From: Lysobacterales bacterium
GTDB lineage: Bacteria > Pseudomonadota > Gammaproteobacteria > Xanthomonadales > Rhodanobacteraceae
Assembly (NCBI GenBank): GCA_013298265.1
Contig: JAAFHE010000229.1
Coordinates: forward strand, 1 to 6,583
Direction: 5' to 3'
Length of the DNA: 6,583 nucleotides
Shown here: piece by piece, positions 1 to 6,583 of the stretch
How positions within the stretch are numbered: position 1 is the first letter of the stretch
Layout of the letters: each line of letters begins with the position of its first letter
Notes under the pieces: generated by a model
Told to the model about the DNA's origin: nothing
Seen by the model: only the letters and a program-made list of their open reading frames with translations
The model's database searches: none
Made by a program: the position numbers and the translations under genes

Positions 1-172
1 TGCGTTCGCAACTGGTTCAGCGTTCGCCGCGTGCCTGCTGCTGTTATTCGGGCTGGAGTCGCGCCTGCAGCCGCGCGACGTACCGGCACCGTTCCGCGGC
101 CTGCCCGTGCTGCTGCTCAATGCCGGGCTGCTCGCCCTGGCCTGCCTGGGCCTGGCCGGGATCGTTGCCTGA
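1..172 (+). CDS. rnfA: RnfA/RsxA, electron transport complex subunit A (C-terminal part only)
   Basis: The 3' end of a gene that begins upstream of the window; reading is in phase from base 2 and gives 56 residues before a TGA at 170-172. RnfA is a multi-spanning inner-membrane subunit of the Rnf (Rsx) complex, which links ferredoxin/NAD(H) electron transfer to ion movement or, as Rsx in E. coli, keeps SoxR reduced. Two features support the call: the family-typical DVPAPFRG segment at visible residues 25-32, which matches the same stretch near the C-terminus of E. coli RsxA, and a final hydrophobic helix after it ending in GLAGIVA. NqrE, the related Na+-NQR subunit, has a similar end, but the next gene is rnfB, so rnfA is the better choice. 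The stop overlaps the rnfB start (TGATG), which points to one transcript and translational coupling. Confidence 0.9.
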   Translation, partial: AFATGSAFAACLLLLFGLESRLQPRDVPAPFRGLPVLLLNAGLLALACLGLAGIVA

Positions 173-672
173 TGTTGTCCGGGCTGTTCGCGGCGCTGGC
201 GCTCACCGCGGTATTCGTCACGGCGTTACGCCGGCTGGCACCGGCGCAGGACGCCGCGCCGCCGGCACCGCTGGTCGATCGCATCGACGCGCTGCTGCCG
301 CAGACGCAATGCGGACAATGCCGATACGCCGGTTGTCGCCCCTATGCCGAGGCCATCGCGAGCGGCGACGCCGACATCAACCAATGCCCGCCCGGTGGCG
401 CCGCGGGCATCCGCGCGCTGGCCACGCTGCTGGAGCGCGAACCGAAACCGCTGAATCCCGAGCACGGCGTCGAAGCGCCGCGTACCGTCGCGCTGATCGA
501 CGAAGCCGTATGTATCGGCTGCACCAAGTGCATCCAGGTCTGTCCGGTCGACGCGATCCTCGGTGCGCCACAGGTGATGCATTCGATCCTGTCCGACGAA
601 TGCACCGGCTGCGGGCTTTGCCTCGCGCCCTGCCCGGTCGACTGCATCGCGCTCGTGCCGCCGGCACGCTGA
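172..672 (+). CDS. rnfB: RnfB/RsxB, iron-sulfur subunit of the Rnf electron transport complex
   Basis: A 166-residue iron-sulfur protein that carries electrons through the Rnf complex at the cytoplasmic face of the inner membrane. Residues 1-20 form one hydrophobic anchor helix. A four-cysteine cluster module of the RnfB type follows (C47, C50, C55, C72, in [10 protein letters not shown]...QCPPGG). Then come two classical ferredoxin motifs: C114-C117-C120-C124 ([12 protein letters not shown]) and C144-C147-C150-C154 ([12 protein letters not shown]). All twelve ligand cysteines are present, so the protein should be functional. The start was set at the ATG overlapping the rnfA stop, because the longer frame back to base 31 runs over rnfA and lacks family resemblance. 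The protein ends about ten residues after the last cluster, whereas E. coli RsxB (192 residues) carries roughly 25 more. No other rnf gene follows; rnfC would be next in the enterobacterial ABCDGE order, whereas the CDGEAB order would end here. Confidence 0.96.
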   Translation: MLSGLFAALALTAVFVTALRRLAPAQDAAPPAPLVDRIDALLPQTQCGQCRYAGCRPYAEAIASGDADINQCPPGGAAGIRALATLLEREPKPLNPEHGVEAPRTVALIDEAVCIGCTKCIQVCPVDAILGAPQVMHSILSDECTGCGLCLAPCPVDCIALVPPAR

Positions 673-1024
673 CGCTTCCTGGCGCGGCTCAACGCAGACG
701 TCAGGCCACAGAACCCGAACATGCTCACGGGAAGAAGCGTCGAAGGGACGGATCGGAAGTTCGTGCTCGGCCGTAAGAACCATAAGGTGTTCGAAGGGTT
801 CTGGCCTCACCTGCCGGCAGACAATCCCGACGCGCAGTCGATGAACGGGGCGACGAAGTCCGAGGCCTCACGAATGCGGAAAACGCTGGAATGGTAAAAC
901 TCATTCCTGCTCACGTCGTCCACCCGTTTGACAGGTTCTTAAGGTCCGCATGCGGGCAAAGCCGCACAATGGACCGTTCAGGACGTACGAGTGTCCTGTA
1001 ACGAAACAACCCACACAGGCGCCT
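673..1024 (+). other. Intergenic stretch of 352 bases with no secure gene, lower in GC
   Basis: Between the rnfB stop and the small membrane-protein gene I see no recognisable gene, tRNA or mobile-element end. GC by line count is about 55-63% from base 721 on, against roughly 80% in the rnfB line at 241-300. The stretch holds a small orphan frame (721-897, listed separately), a TTGACA at 928-933 without a convincing -10 partner, and two short inverted repeats: TGCGG/CCGCA near 951-965, and CAGGAC at 979-984 with GTCCTG at 993-998. The last pair lies just upstream of the membrane-protein gene and could be a leader hairpin or an operator, but nothing here proves it. Confidence 0.6.
721..897 (+). 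CDS. Possible small orphan protein or gene remnant (58 residues)
   Basis: An ATG-to-TAA frame of 58 residues, mixed charged and polar, with a readable middle (residues 13-31 run KFVLGRKNHKVFEGFWPHL) and ending in KTLEW. I do not recognise a family. It has no signal peptide and no membrane helix. Its third-position GC is about 75%, compatible with coding but not decisive in DNA of this composition. It is in the same frame as rnfB, and no stop lies between the rnfB TGA and base 895, so the open stretch actually spans 673-894; the ATG at 721 is simply the first ATG. No clear ribosome binding site precedes it. It may be a genuine small gene, the tail of a decayed acquired gene, or a chance frame. 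I list it because it is the only coherent frame in an otherwise empty stretch. Confidence 0.25.
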   Translation: MLTGRSVEGTDRKFVLGRKNHKVFEGFWPHLPADNPDAQSMNGATKSEASRMRKTLEW

Positions 1025-1345
1025 ATGATTTCCGACTATCCCGAATTGGCTATCCCCTTGCTGGTACTGGTATCAGCATGGCTGCTCATGGTGTTTTTCT
1101 TGTTCCGCTACCTGAGCACCCGCCACCCCGCCGAGTACGAGCGACTCGGCCGCCCGACGTTTCAGCAAGGCGCTTTCCGCGTGATCAGCTACCTGTTCGT
1201 TCGAGGACATCGCCGGGTCGGCGACGCGAAACTGTCGTTGCTATGCGACGCGATGCTCGTTACCTTTCTTTGCGTCCAGGCGCTGCTGCTCTGGTATCTG
1301 CTGATCAAGATACAAATCGCTCCCGCCGTCGCAGTGGGTTCCTGA
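1025..1345 (+). CDS. Small two-helix inner-membrane protein, UspB-like layout
   Basis: A 106-residue protein with two hydrophobic helices: residues about 8-28 (PELAIPLLVLVSAWLLMVFF region) and about 77-97 (AMLVTFLCVQALLLWYLLI). They flank a basic and polar cytoplasmic-type loop containing RHPAEYERLGRP and VRGHRRVGDAKL. This helix-loop-helix plan with a 'ypeEYerLG' loop followed by 'lgDakL..lCd.m' recalls small membrane proteins annotated as UspB-like or hypothetical in gammaproteobacteria. The resemblance is from memory and the function is unknown. The ATG at 1025 was chosen because the first helix follows directly and AGG at 1017-1019 sits five bases before it. An in-frame ATG at 950 would add 25 residues; it has its own AAGG (941-944), but the added codons look non-coding. 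The gene stands alone, 353 bases after rnfB, and converges on tgt. Confidence 0.7.
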   Translation: MISDYPELAIPLLVLVSAWLLMVFFLFRYLSTRHPAEYERLGRPTFQQGAFRVISYLFVRGHRRVGDAKLSLLCDAMLVTFLCVQALLLWYLLIKIQIAPAVAVGS

Positions 1346-1570
1346 TCGCGCTCGCCCACTCTGACGCCGATTCAGCAAGCCATTGCGAACACCGAGAGCA
1401 AGCTGCCGAACTGCCCGCAGCACTGTGCGGGACTGAGCGTCCATCGAGCCGGAGTTGACGCAGCCCGACATACGTCCCGTATCAGGCGGCAGCAAGCATG
1501 GAGATCTCGCGGATTTCGTTAGGCCTGGCGCCACGAGCGCCCTGCACGTGACGACGACTTGTCGAACGAC

Positions 1571-1588
1571 AGGGCAGCGCACTGCCCT
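1571..1588 (-). terminator. Candidate terminator hairpin after tgt
   Basis: A perfect 7-bp stem, AGGGCAG/CTGCCCT, with a 4-base loop, lying 9 bases past the tgt stop on the minus strand. Only a weak T-containing run (GTCGTT) follows, so it is not a canonical intrinsic terminator. Its position just past the stop, in a convergent gap, fits a terminator or a transcript-end stabiliser. Confidence 0.4.
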
Positions 1589-1597
1589 TCCGCAAGC

Positions 1598-2719
<1,122 letters not shown>

Positions 2720-2754
2720 TCAGTCGCTGCCGCGGAGGTCGCTCGGCACCGAAG

Positions 2755-3795
2755 TCAGCCAGCCCCTTCCCGCGGCGGCCAGATCAGCATCGCATCACCG
2801 TAGGAGAAGAAGCGGTAGGCATGCTCCACGGCGTGCCGATACGCGTCGAGCACGCGCTCGCGGCCGGCGAAGGCCGACACAAGCATCAGCAACGTGGATT
2901 CCGGCAGGTGGAAATTCGTAATCAGGCCGTCGACGCTGGTGATGCGGTAGCCCGGGAAGATGAAGATCTGCGTTTCGCCGGCGAACGGCAGTACCTCGCC
3001 GTCCCGGCTCGCACTTTCGAGCGCACGCACCACCGTCGTGCCGACCGCGATCACGCGATGACCCGCGGCGCGCGTACGGCGCATTTTCTCGACGAGTTCG
3101 GCGCCGACGTTAAGCCATTCGCGGTGCATGACGTGTTCGCCGACCTCATCGCTGCGCAGCGGCTGGAACGTACCGGCGCCGACATGCAAGGTGATATGGC
3201 CGAATGCCACACCGCGCGCGGCCAGCGCGTCGAGCAGCGGCTGGTCGAAATGCAGGCCTGCCGTTGGTGCGGCGACCGCACCGGGGGCGCGCGCGAACAG
3301 GGTCTGGTAGCGCTCGTCGTCGTGGCTGTCGGCGGCGCGCTGTATGTACGGCGGCAGCGGCATGCGGCCGAGGCGCAACAGCACCTTTTCGAGCGGTTCA
3401 GCGGTATCGAAGCGCAGGTTGAAGAACGGACCGTCGCGGCCGAGCACCTCGATTCGGGTGCCGTCGGCCAGCACGATGCGGCTGCCGGGTCGGGGCTTCT
3501 TCGACACCCCTAGCTGTGCGCGCGCCTCATGCGTGCCGGTGACGCGTTCGATGAGGATCTCGACGGCACCGCCGGAATCCTTGCGTCCGAACAGGCGCGC
3601 CGGCATGACGCGCGTGTCGTTGAAAACGAGCAGGTCGCCGGGTTCCAGGCAGTCCACCAGGTCGACGAAGCCCCGGTCGGCCCGCGTATCGGCCGCCGCA
3701 TCGAGCACGAGCAGGCGGCTGGCGGAGCGTTGCGGCAGCGGCTGCTGCGCAATCAGTTCGACCGGCAGGTCGAAGCGGAAATCGGATTTTTTCAC
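2755..3795 (-). CDS. queA: S-adenosylmethionine:tRNA ribosyltransferase-isomerase
   Basis: A 346-residue enzyme (356 in E. coli) that transfers and isomerises the ribosyl part of S-adenosylmethionine onto preQ1 in tRNA, giving epoxyqueuosine. It acts directly after Tgt in the pathway. Conserved blocks are all present: [12 protein letters not shown] at 59-70, RMPLPPYI at 144-151, [13 protein letters not shown] at 171-183, [12 protein letters not shown] at 201-212, [14 protein letters not shown] at 248-261, [19 protein letters not shown] at 293-311 and [10 protein letters not shown] at 327-336. The start is a GTG: the next residues [10 protein letters not shown] line up with the E. coli N-terminus (MRVTDFSFELP), and there is no in-frame ATG nearby. 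No good Shine-Dalgarno sequence is visible before it (GCACAACTA), which suggests weak or coupled initiation. It is 53 bases after the exported repeat protein gene and 56 bases before tgt. Confidence 0.98.
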   Translation of the reverse strand: MKKSDFRFDLPVELIAQQPLPQRSASRLLVLDAAADTRADRGFVDLVDCLEPGDLLVFNDTRVMPARLFGRKDSGGAVEILIERVTGTHEARAQLGVSKKPRPGSRIVLADGTRIEVLGRDGPFFNLRFDTAEPLEKVLLRLGRMPLPPYIQRAADSHDDERYQTLFARAPGAVAAPTAGLHFDQPLLDALAARGVAFGHITLHVGAGTFQPLRSDEVGEHVMHREWLNVGAELVEKMRRTRAAGHRVIAVGTTVVRALESASRDGEVLPFAGETQIFIFPGYRITSVDGLITNFHLPESTLLMLVSAFAGRERVLDAYRHAVEHAYRFFSYGDAMLIWPPREGAG

Positions 3796-3848
3796 TAGTT
3801 GTGCCGTGGCGCGCCGGATTCACGGTCCGGCCGGCCGGCGATTATCCG

Positions 3849-6026
3849 CTATCCGACCGGTTTCGTCCTGCGCCGGCGCCAGAACACAAAGCCGACGACC
3901 AGGACCAGCGCGCCTCCAGCGACGAACGGGGCATAGCGGCGCGCGACCTGCTTGGCCCAGCGCACGCGTTCGAATTGCAGGCGCTTGGCCGCGCCGGCGA
4001 AATCCGGCGCCGGGCAGTGGTTGCCGAAGTTCGCGGCCCAGGCCACGTAAGGCCCCTGGTCGATGTAGCGCCGGTAATAGCTGCGCGCTTGCGCCGGATC
4101 GCGGTTGATCAGCCAGCCGGTGGCGCTGCACAGCATCGCAGCAAAGGCCTGCGAGCGGGCCGGCACGAGGTCGGCGGCCTGGTTGGCGAGATCGGCCGCA
4201 ACGAAGCGGTAGTGGAAGCGCTGTACCGGCTGCGGCCGGCTCGCGGCAACGCGCTGCGGTTCGTCGGTGCCAACGAGCTTCTTGTCCTGGGTATCCAGTG
4301 ACGGATCGGTCAGCTCATAGGAGCCCCCGAAAAACGCAGCGTCGGGGGCAAGCTCAAGCGCGAGCAGCTCCATGCCGGACTCGCGCGCGAGTCGGGCAGC
4401 GCGGAACAGGGTTTCGGCGCGCTCGATGCCACCCTGCTTTGGCGCATCCAGGCGCGCCTTCGCATAGGCCGCAGCCGTGTCGCGGAGTGTCGGCGGAAAA
4501 TACACCGTCGCCTCGGCGTAGCGGCCGGAGCGCATCAGACGTCGGCCAAGCAGCGCACGCAGTTGTGCGTCGGGCTGCGGCGGCGTCCATCCTTCGTCGT
4601 TCGCCTTGGGCGGCGCGGCCGGCTCCGGCACATTCGTGTCGACGTAATGCTTGAGCTCATCCACGCTGAGCACGCGCTCGGCGACCTGCGCCTCGTCCAT
4701 CCAGTACTGCCCGCCCCCCGCATGGAACAGGCGCAATGCCTCGACATAGTCGCCACGGCCCAGGGCGAGAATCGCGCGCTCGCCATCGACCCGGCAGGCG
4801 GGCTTGAGGCCTTCGTAGCTATAGCCTTCGTTCGGATTCACGCCCCAGTCCTCGTCGCGCGGAAATGCGCGAGACGCCTGCGCATAGGCATCAGCCGCCG
4901 TCCTGTCGTCGCCGGCGCGCAGCGCGAGCTTGGCGCGCACCCAATGCGCGAGCGCGGTCTGGCTGCCCGCGGCCAGCTTGCCCGCCAACTCGTAGCGCGC
5001 GCTGCGATAAGCGGCCGCAGCGACGCGATCGACACCACCGATGGTGCCCGTGGCATCGGCTTCGATCGCTGCGTAGTAGCGCTGCAGCGCAGCGGCCTGA
5101 GGCTTGGGCTGGCCCGCTTCGTCGGTGCCTTCGAACTCGCCGGTGCGCGTATAGACGTAGCTCGCGAGCAATTGCTGCAGCAGCGGATCGGCAAGCGCCG
5201 CGCGAAGCGCCGCATCGTCGGCAAACAGGTCGCGCGCGACGAACAGCAGCGAGGCGCGACCCGATGCCGAGCCCTGCCCAGCCTGTTCGGCGTATAGCCG
5301 TACCGCCGCTGCGGTATCACCGCTCGCGAGCAGCAGCACCGCCTCTTCGCCGTAGCTCGCTACCGCGAGGCCCAGCGGATCGCTCGCACCCGCGGCGACG
5401 GCGGCGCGCACGGCCTGAAAATCCTGCGCCGCCGCGACCGCTGCGGCGACCATTTCCGCCTCGCCGACAGCGGCGCCATCGGTGACCTGGGTGCGATTCA
5501 CGCGCCCGCGCATGTAGCGCGCCCAGAGCCAGCGGCTGCTCTGCTGCTCGGCCGGCAGCGCGAGCACGGCGTCGAAGCGCTGCAGGGCGGTCGCCGTGTC
5601 GCCCGCGTGGAACGCGCGCGCGCCGGCCGTGTACAGGCGAACCTCGTCACTCAAGCCTTCGCCGGCGGCCCAGGCCTGTGCGTCGTCGGCGCTCAGGCGC
5701 ATGGCCTCGACTTTCGCGTAGGCGGCCTCGCCGAGCTCGCGCTTTTCGAGTTCGATGCGCGACTCGCCGGGCGCTTCCCAGGGATTCTCGTTCGGCTTGA
5801 GCGTCTGCGCCGGCCTGGGCACGAGCCGCGCGGCCTCGAAATCGAACGAGCCTTCGACCAGTTCGTAAACGCTGGCGTGACGATCCGAAAGCAGCTCGTG
5901 CGGGAAATCAGGGCCACAGGCCCATCCCGGCAGCGCCCAGATGGCCGCCGCGAGAGCGCATGCCTGCAGGCCAGCCGTCACTACGTGCCGCACGCGGCGA
6001 AGTCCCTTTCGTGCTGCCGTCTGCAT
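3849..6026 (-). CDS. Exported helical-repeat (TPR-like) protein with C-terminal membrane anchor, function unknown
   Basis: A 725-residue protein of unknown function. Residues 1-36 form a signal peptide: a basic start (RKGLRRVRH), a hydrophobic core, then ALPGWA before C37. The mature N-terminus carries CGPDFP (37-42) followed by HELLSDR. The body is Ala-rich and helical, with several TPR-like hairpins, clearest at about 134-160, 363-389, 414-436 and 491-511; others are probable near 536-550 and 643-656. A conserved-looking stretch, QYWMDEAQVAERVLSVDELK (440-459), recalls uncharacterised proteins of similar size. A hydrophobic helix at about 698-716 is followed by RRRRTKPVG, so the protein is probably anchored in the inner membrane with its bulk in the periplasm. 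Mature cysteines are only C37, C411, C633 and C671. The start at 6026 was chosen for the signal peptide and a GGGAG six bases upstream; the open frame extends to 6332 but would overlap the regulator. It may be a scaffold or assembly factor, but no function can be assigned. Confidence 0.85.
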   Translation of the reverse strand: MQTAARKGLRRVRHVVTAGLQACALAAAIWALPGWACGPDFPHELLSDRHASVYELVEGSFDFEAARLVPRPAQTLKPNENPWEAPGESRIELEKRELGEAAYAKVEAMRLSADDAQAWAAGEGLSDEVRLYTAGARAFHAGDTATALQRFDAVLALPAEQQSSRWLWARYMRGRVNRTQVTDGAAVGEAEMVAAAVAAAQDFQAVRAAVAAGASDPLGLAVASYGEEAVLLLASGDTAAAVRLYAEQAGQGSASGRASLLFVARDLFADDAALRAALADPLLQQLLASYVYTRTGEFEGTDEAGQPKPQAAALQRYYAAIEADATGTIGGVDRVAAAAYRSARYELAGKLAAGSQTALAHWVRAKLALRAGDDRTAADAYAQASRAFPRDEDWGVNPNEGYSYEGLKPACRVDGERAILALGRGDYVEALRLFHAGGGQYWMDEAQVAERVLSVDELKHYVDTNVPEPAAPPKANDEGWTPPQPDAQLRALLGRRLMRSGRYAEATVYFPPTLRDTAAAYAKARLDAPKQGGIERAETLFRAARLARESGMELLALELAPDAAFFGGSYELTDPSLDTQDKKLVGTDEPQRVAASRPQPVQRFHYRFVAADLANQAADLVPARSQAFAAMLCSATGWLINRDPAQARSYYRRYIDQGPYVAWAANFGNHCPAPDFAGAAKRLQFERVRWAKQVARRYAPFVAGGALVLVVGFVFWRRRRTKPVG

Positions 6027-6032
6027 CTGCTG

Positions 6033-6037
6033 CTCCC
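6033..6037 (-). promoter_or_regulatory. Ribosome binding site of the exported repeat protein
   Basis: GGGAG on the minus strand, six bases (CAGCAG) before the ATG at 6026-6024. It decides the start of this gene: the ATG it serves begins a textbook signal peptide, whereas upstream starts in the same frame fall within the response-regulator gene. Confidence 0.65.
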
Positions 6038-6114
6038 GTGCTGACGCCTGGCGTCGGTATCGTTGCTGCCGCCTGCTTCGTGCGCGGCGACGGCCGCAAT
6101 CTGCCACAGGAGGC

Positions 6115-6150
6115 CGCACTGCTGGAATAGCTGCGCAACGGAGCAGTGCG
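6115..6150 (-). terminator. Inverted repeat immediately after the DesR-like gene
   Basis: A perfect 9-bp inverted repeat: CGCACTGCT at 6115-6123 and AGCAGTGCG at 6142-6150, separated by 18 bases. One arm directly abuts the TAG stop of the response regulator. No T-run follows, so it is not a standard intrinsic terminator. It may attenuate read-through into the downstream gene, stabilise the upstream transcript end, or be a protein-binding site. Confidence 0.4.
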
Positions 6151-6583
6151 CTACAACCAGCCCTTCTGCCGCGCCAGCCGATAGGCCTCGATGCGATTGC
6201 CGACGCCGAGCTTGCCGATCGCCTCGGACAGATAGTTGCGCACGGTGCCCTGGGAAAGATGCAGCTGCGCGGCGATGTCGCCGGCGGACAGTCCTTCGCC
6301 CGCGAGGCGCAATACCTGGCGCTCGCGATCATTCAGCGGATCGGCTTCGCTCCAGGCGTCGACCGCCAGCTGCGGGTCGATGACGCGGCCGCCGCGGTGC
6401 ACCTTGCGCAGCGCTTCAGCTAGCTGCTCTGCCGGCGCGTCCTTGAGCAGGTAGCCGACCACGCCGGCTTCGAGCGCACGGCGCAGGTAGCCGGGCCGCG
6501 CGAAGGTCGTGACGATGACGACCTTGCAGGGCGGCCCGCGCTCGCGCACGCGCTGGGCCAGCTCCAGGCCGGTCAGGCCCGGC
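6151..6583 (-). CDS. DesR-like NarL/FixJ-family response regulator (N-terminus outside the window)
   Basis: The last 143 residues of a two-component response regulator; the gene's 5' end lies past base 6583. The visible receiver half contains PGLTGLELA (visible residues 1-9), the beta-4 strand VVIVTTF with the switch Thr, and GYLLKD with the conserved Lys. The phosphorylated Asp is upstream and cannot be seen. A LuxR-type helix-turn-helix follows: NDRERQVLRLAGEGLSAGDI, then SQGTVRNYLSEAIGKLGVGN and RIEAYRLARQKGWL to the TAG stop. The phrases TTFARPGYLRRA, GYLLKDAP, SQGTVRNYLS and NRIEA resemble Bacillus subtilis DesR, which with the kinase DesK senses membrane fluidity and activates a fatty-acid desaturase. 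DesR-like regulators in proteobacteria need not share that target, so no gene symbol is given. A sensor kinase would be expected upstream, to the right of the window. Confidence 0.93.
   Translation of the reverse strand, partial: PGLTGLELAQRVRERGPPCKVVIVTTFARPGYLRRALEAGVVGYLLKDAPAEQLAEALRKVHRGGRVIDPQLAVDAWSEADPLNDRERQVLRLAGEGLSAGDIAAQLHLSQGTVRNYLSEAIGKLGVGNRIEAYRLARQKGWL

Noticed and set aside
928..956. TTGACA as a -35 promoter box
   Set aside because: At 16-18 bases downstream the sequence is GCATGCGGGC, with nothing like TATAAT, so no promoter is called.
950..1024. An upstream ATG for the small membrane protein, with AAGG before it
   Set aside because: The 25 added residues are polar, with rarer codons and no family resemblance; the start at 1025 puts the first membrane helix at the N-terminus. 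It remains a possible alternative.
1414..1431. CCCGCA/TGCGGG hairpin downstream of the small membrane gene
   Set aside because: A six-base stem with no T-run, 68 bases past the stop. Such stems are common by chance in this GC content, and it is too weak to call a terminator.
1346..1522. In-frame continuation after the small membrane protein stop (about 58 residues)
   Set aside because: It has no start codon or ribosome binding site of its own and becomes arginine-rich and random-looking; most likely chance openness in GC-rich DNA.
2821..3513. A 230-residue plus-strand frame opposite queA
   Set aside because: Antisense shadow of queA, with composition typical of reversed high-GC codons.
4563..5297. 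A 244-residue plus-strand frame opposite the repeat protein
   Set aside because: Shadow of the minus-strand gene, which has a signal peptide, repeats and a ribosome binding site; the plus frame has none of these.
6027..6332. A 102-residue N-terminal extension of the exported repeat protein frame
   Set aside because: It lies in another frame over the DesR-like gene, is rich in Arg, Ser, Cys and Pro like out-of-frame translation, and would bury a clear signal peptide and ribosome binding site at 6026.

Overview
The window is GC-rich (about 60-75% over most genes). It reads like a chromosomal segment of a high-GC gammaproteobacterium: the RnfA, RnfB, Tgt and QueA sequences all follow the E. coli-type proteins closely. 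The lineage is inferred from protein resemblance only, and no species can be named.

Layout, left to right. (1) Bases 1-672, plus strand: the 3' end of rnfA, then a complete rnfB that starts inside the rnfA stop codon. These encode parts of the Rnf/Rsx membrane electron-transport complex. No rnfC/D/G/E follows rnfB, so this looks like the distal end of an rnf cluster or a split one. (2) Bases 673-1024: 352 bases with no secure gene, lower in GC, holding one small orphan reading frame at 721-897. (3) Bases 1025-1345, plus strand: a small two-helix inner-membrane protein of UspB-like layout. (4) Bases 1346-1597: a convergent intergenic gap with small hairpins. One of these, at 1571-1588, is a weak candidate terminator for the opposing tgt. 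(5) Bases 1598-6583, minus strand, read right to left: the 3' part of a DesR-like NarL/FixJ response regulator, a 725-residue exported helical-repeat protein of unknown function with a C-terminal membrane anchor, queA, and tgt.

How the genes work together. QueA and Tgt are two enzymes of one pathway. Tgt exchanges guanine-34 of tRNAs with GUN anticodons for preQ1, and QueA then builds epoxyqueuosine from the inserted base. The minus-strand genes are spaced 124, 53 and 56 bases apart, so they could be partly co-transcribed, but no promoter or strong terminator is evident between them. The yajC-secD-secF genes that usually follow queA-tgt in gammaproteobacteria are absent; tgt instead ends facing the small membrane gene.

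Nothing here is clearly a new defence or mobile system, and I see no CRISPR array, transposase or tRNA gene. The least explained items are the large exported repeat protein next to the DesR-like regulator, and the lower-GC block with its orphan frame between the rnf and queuosine genes.
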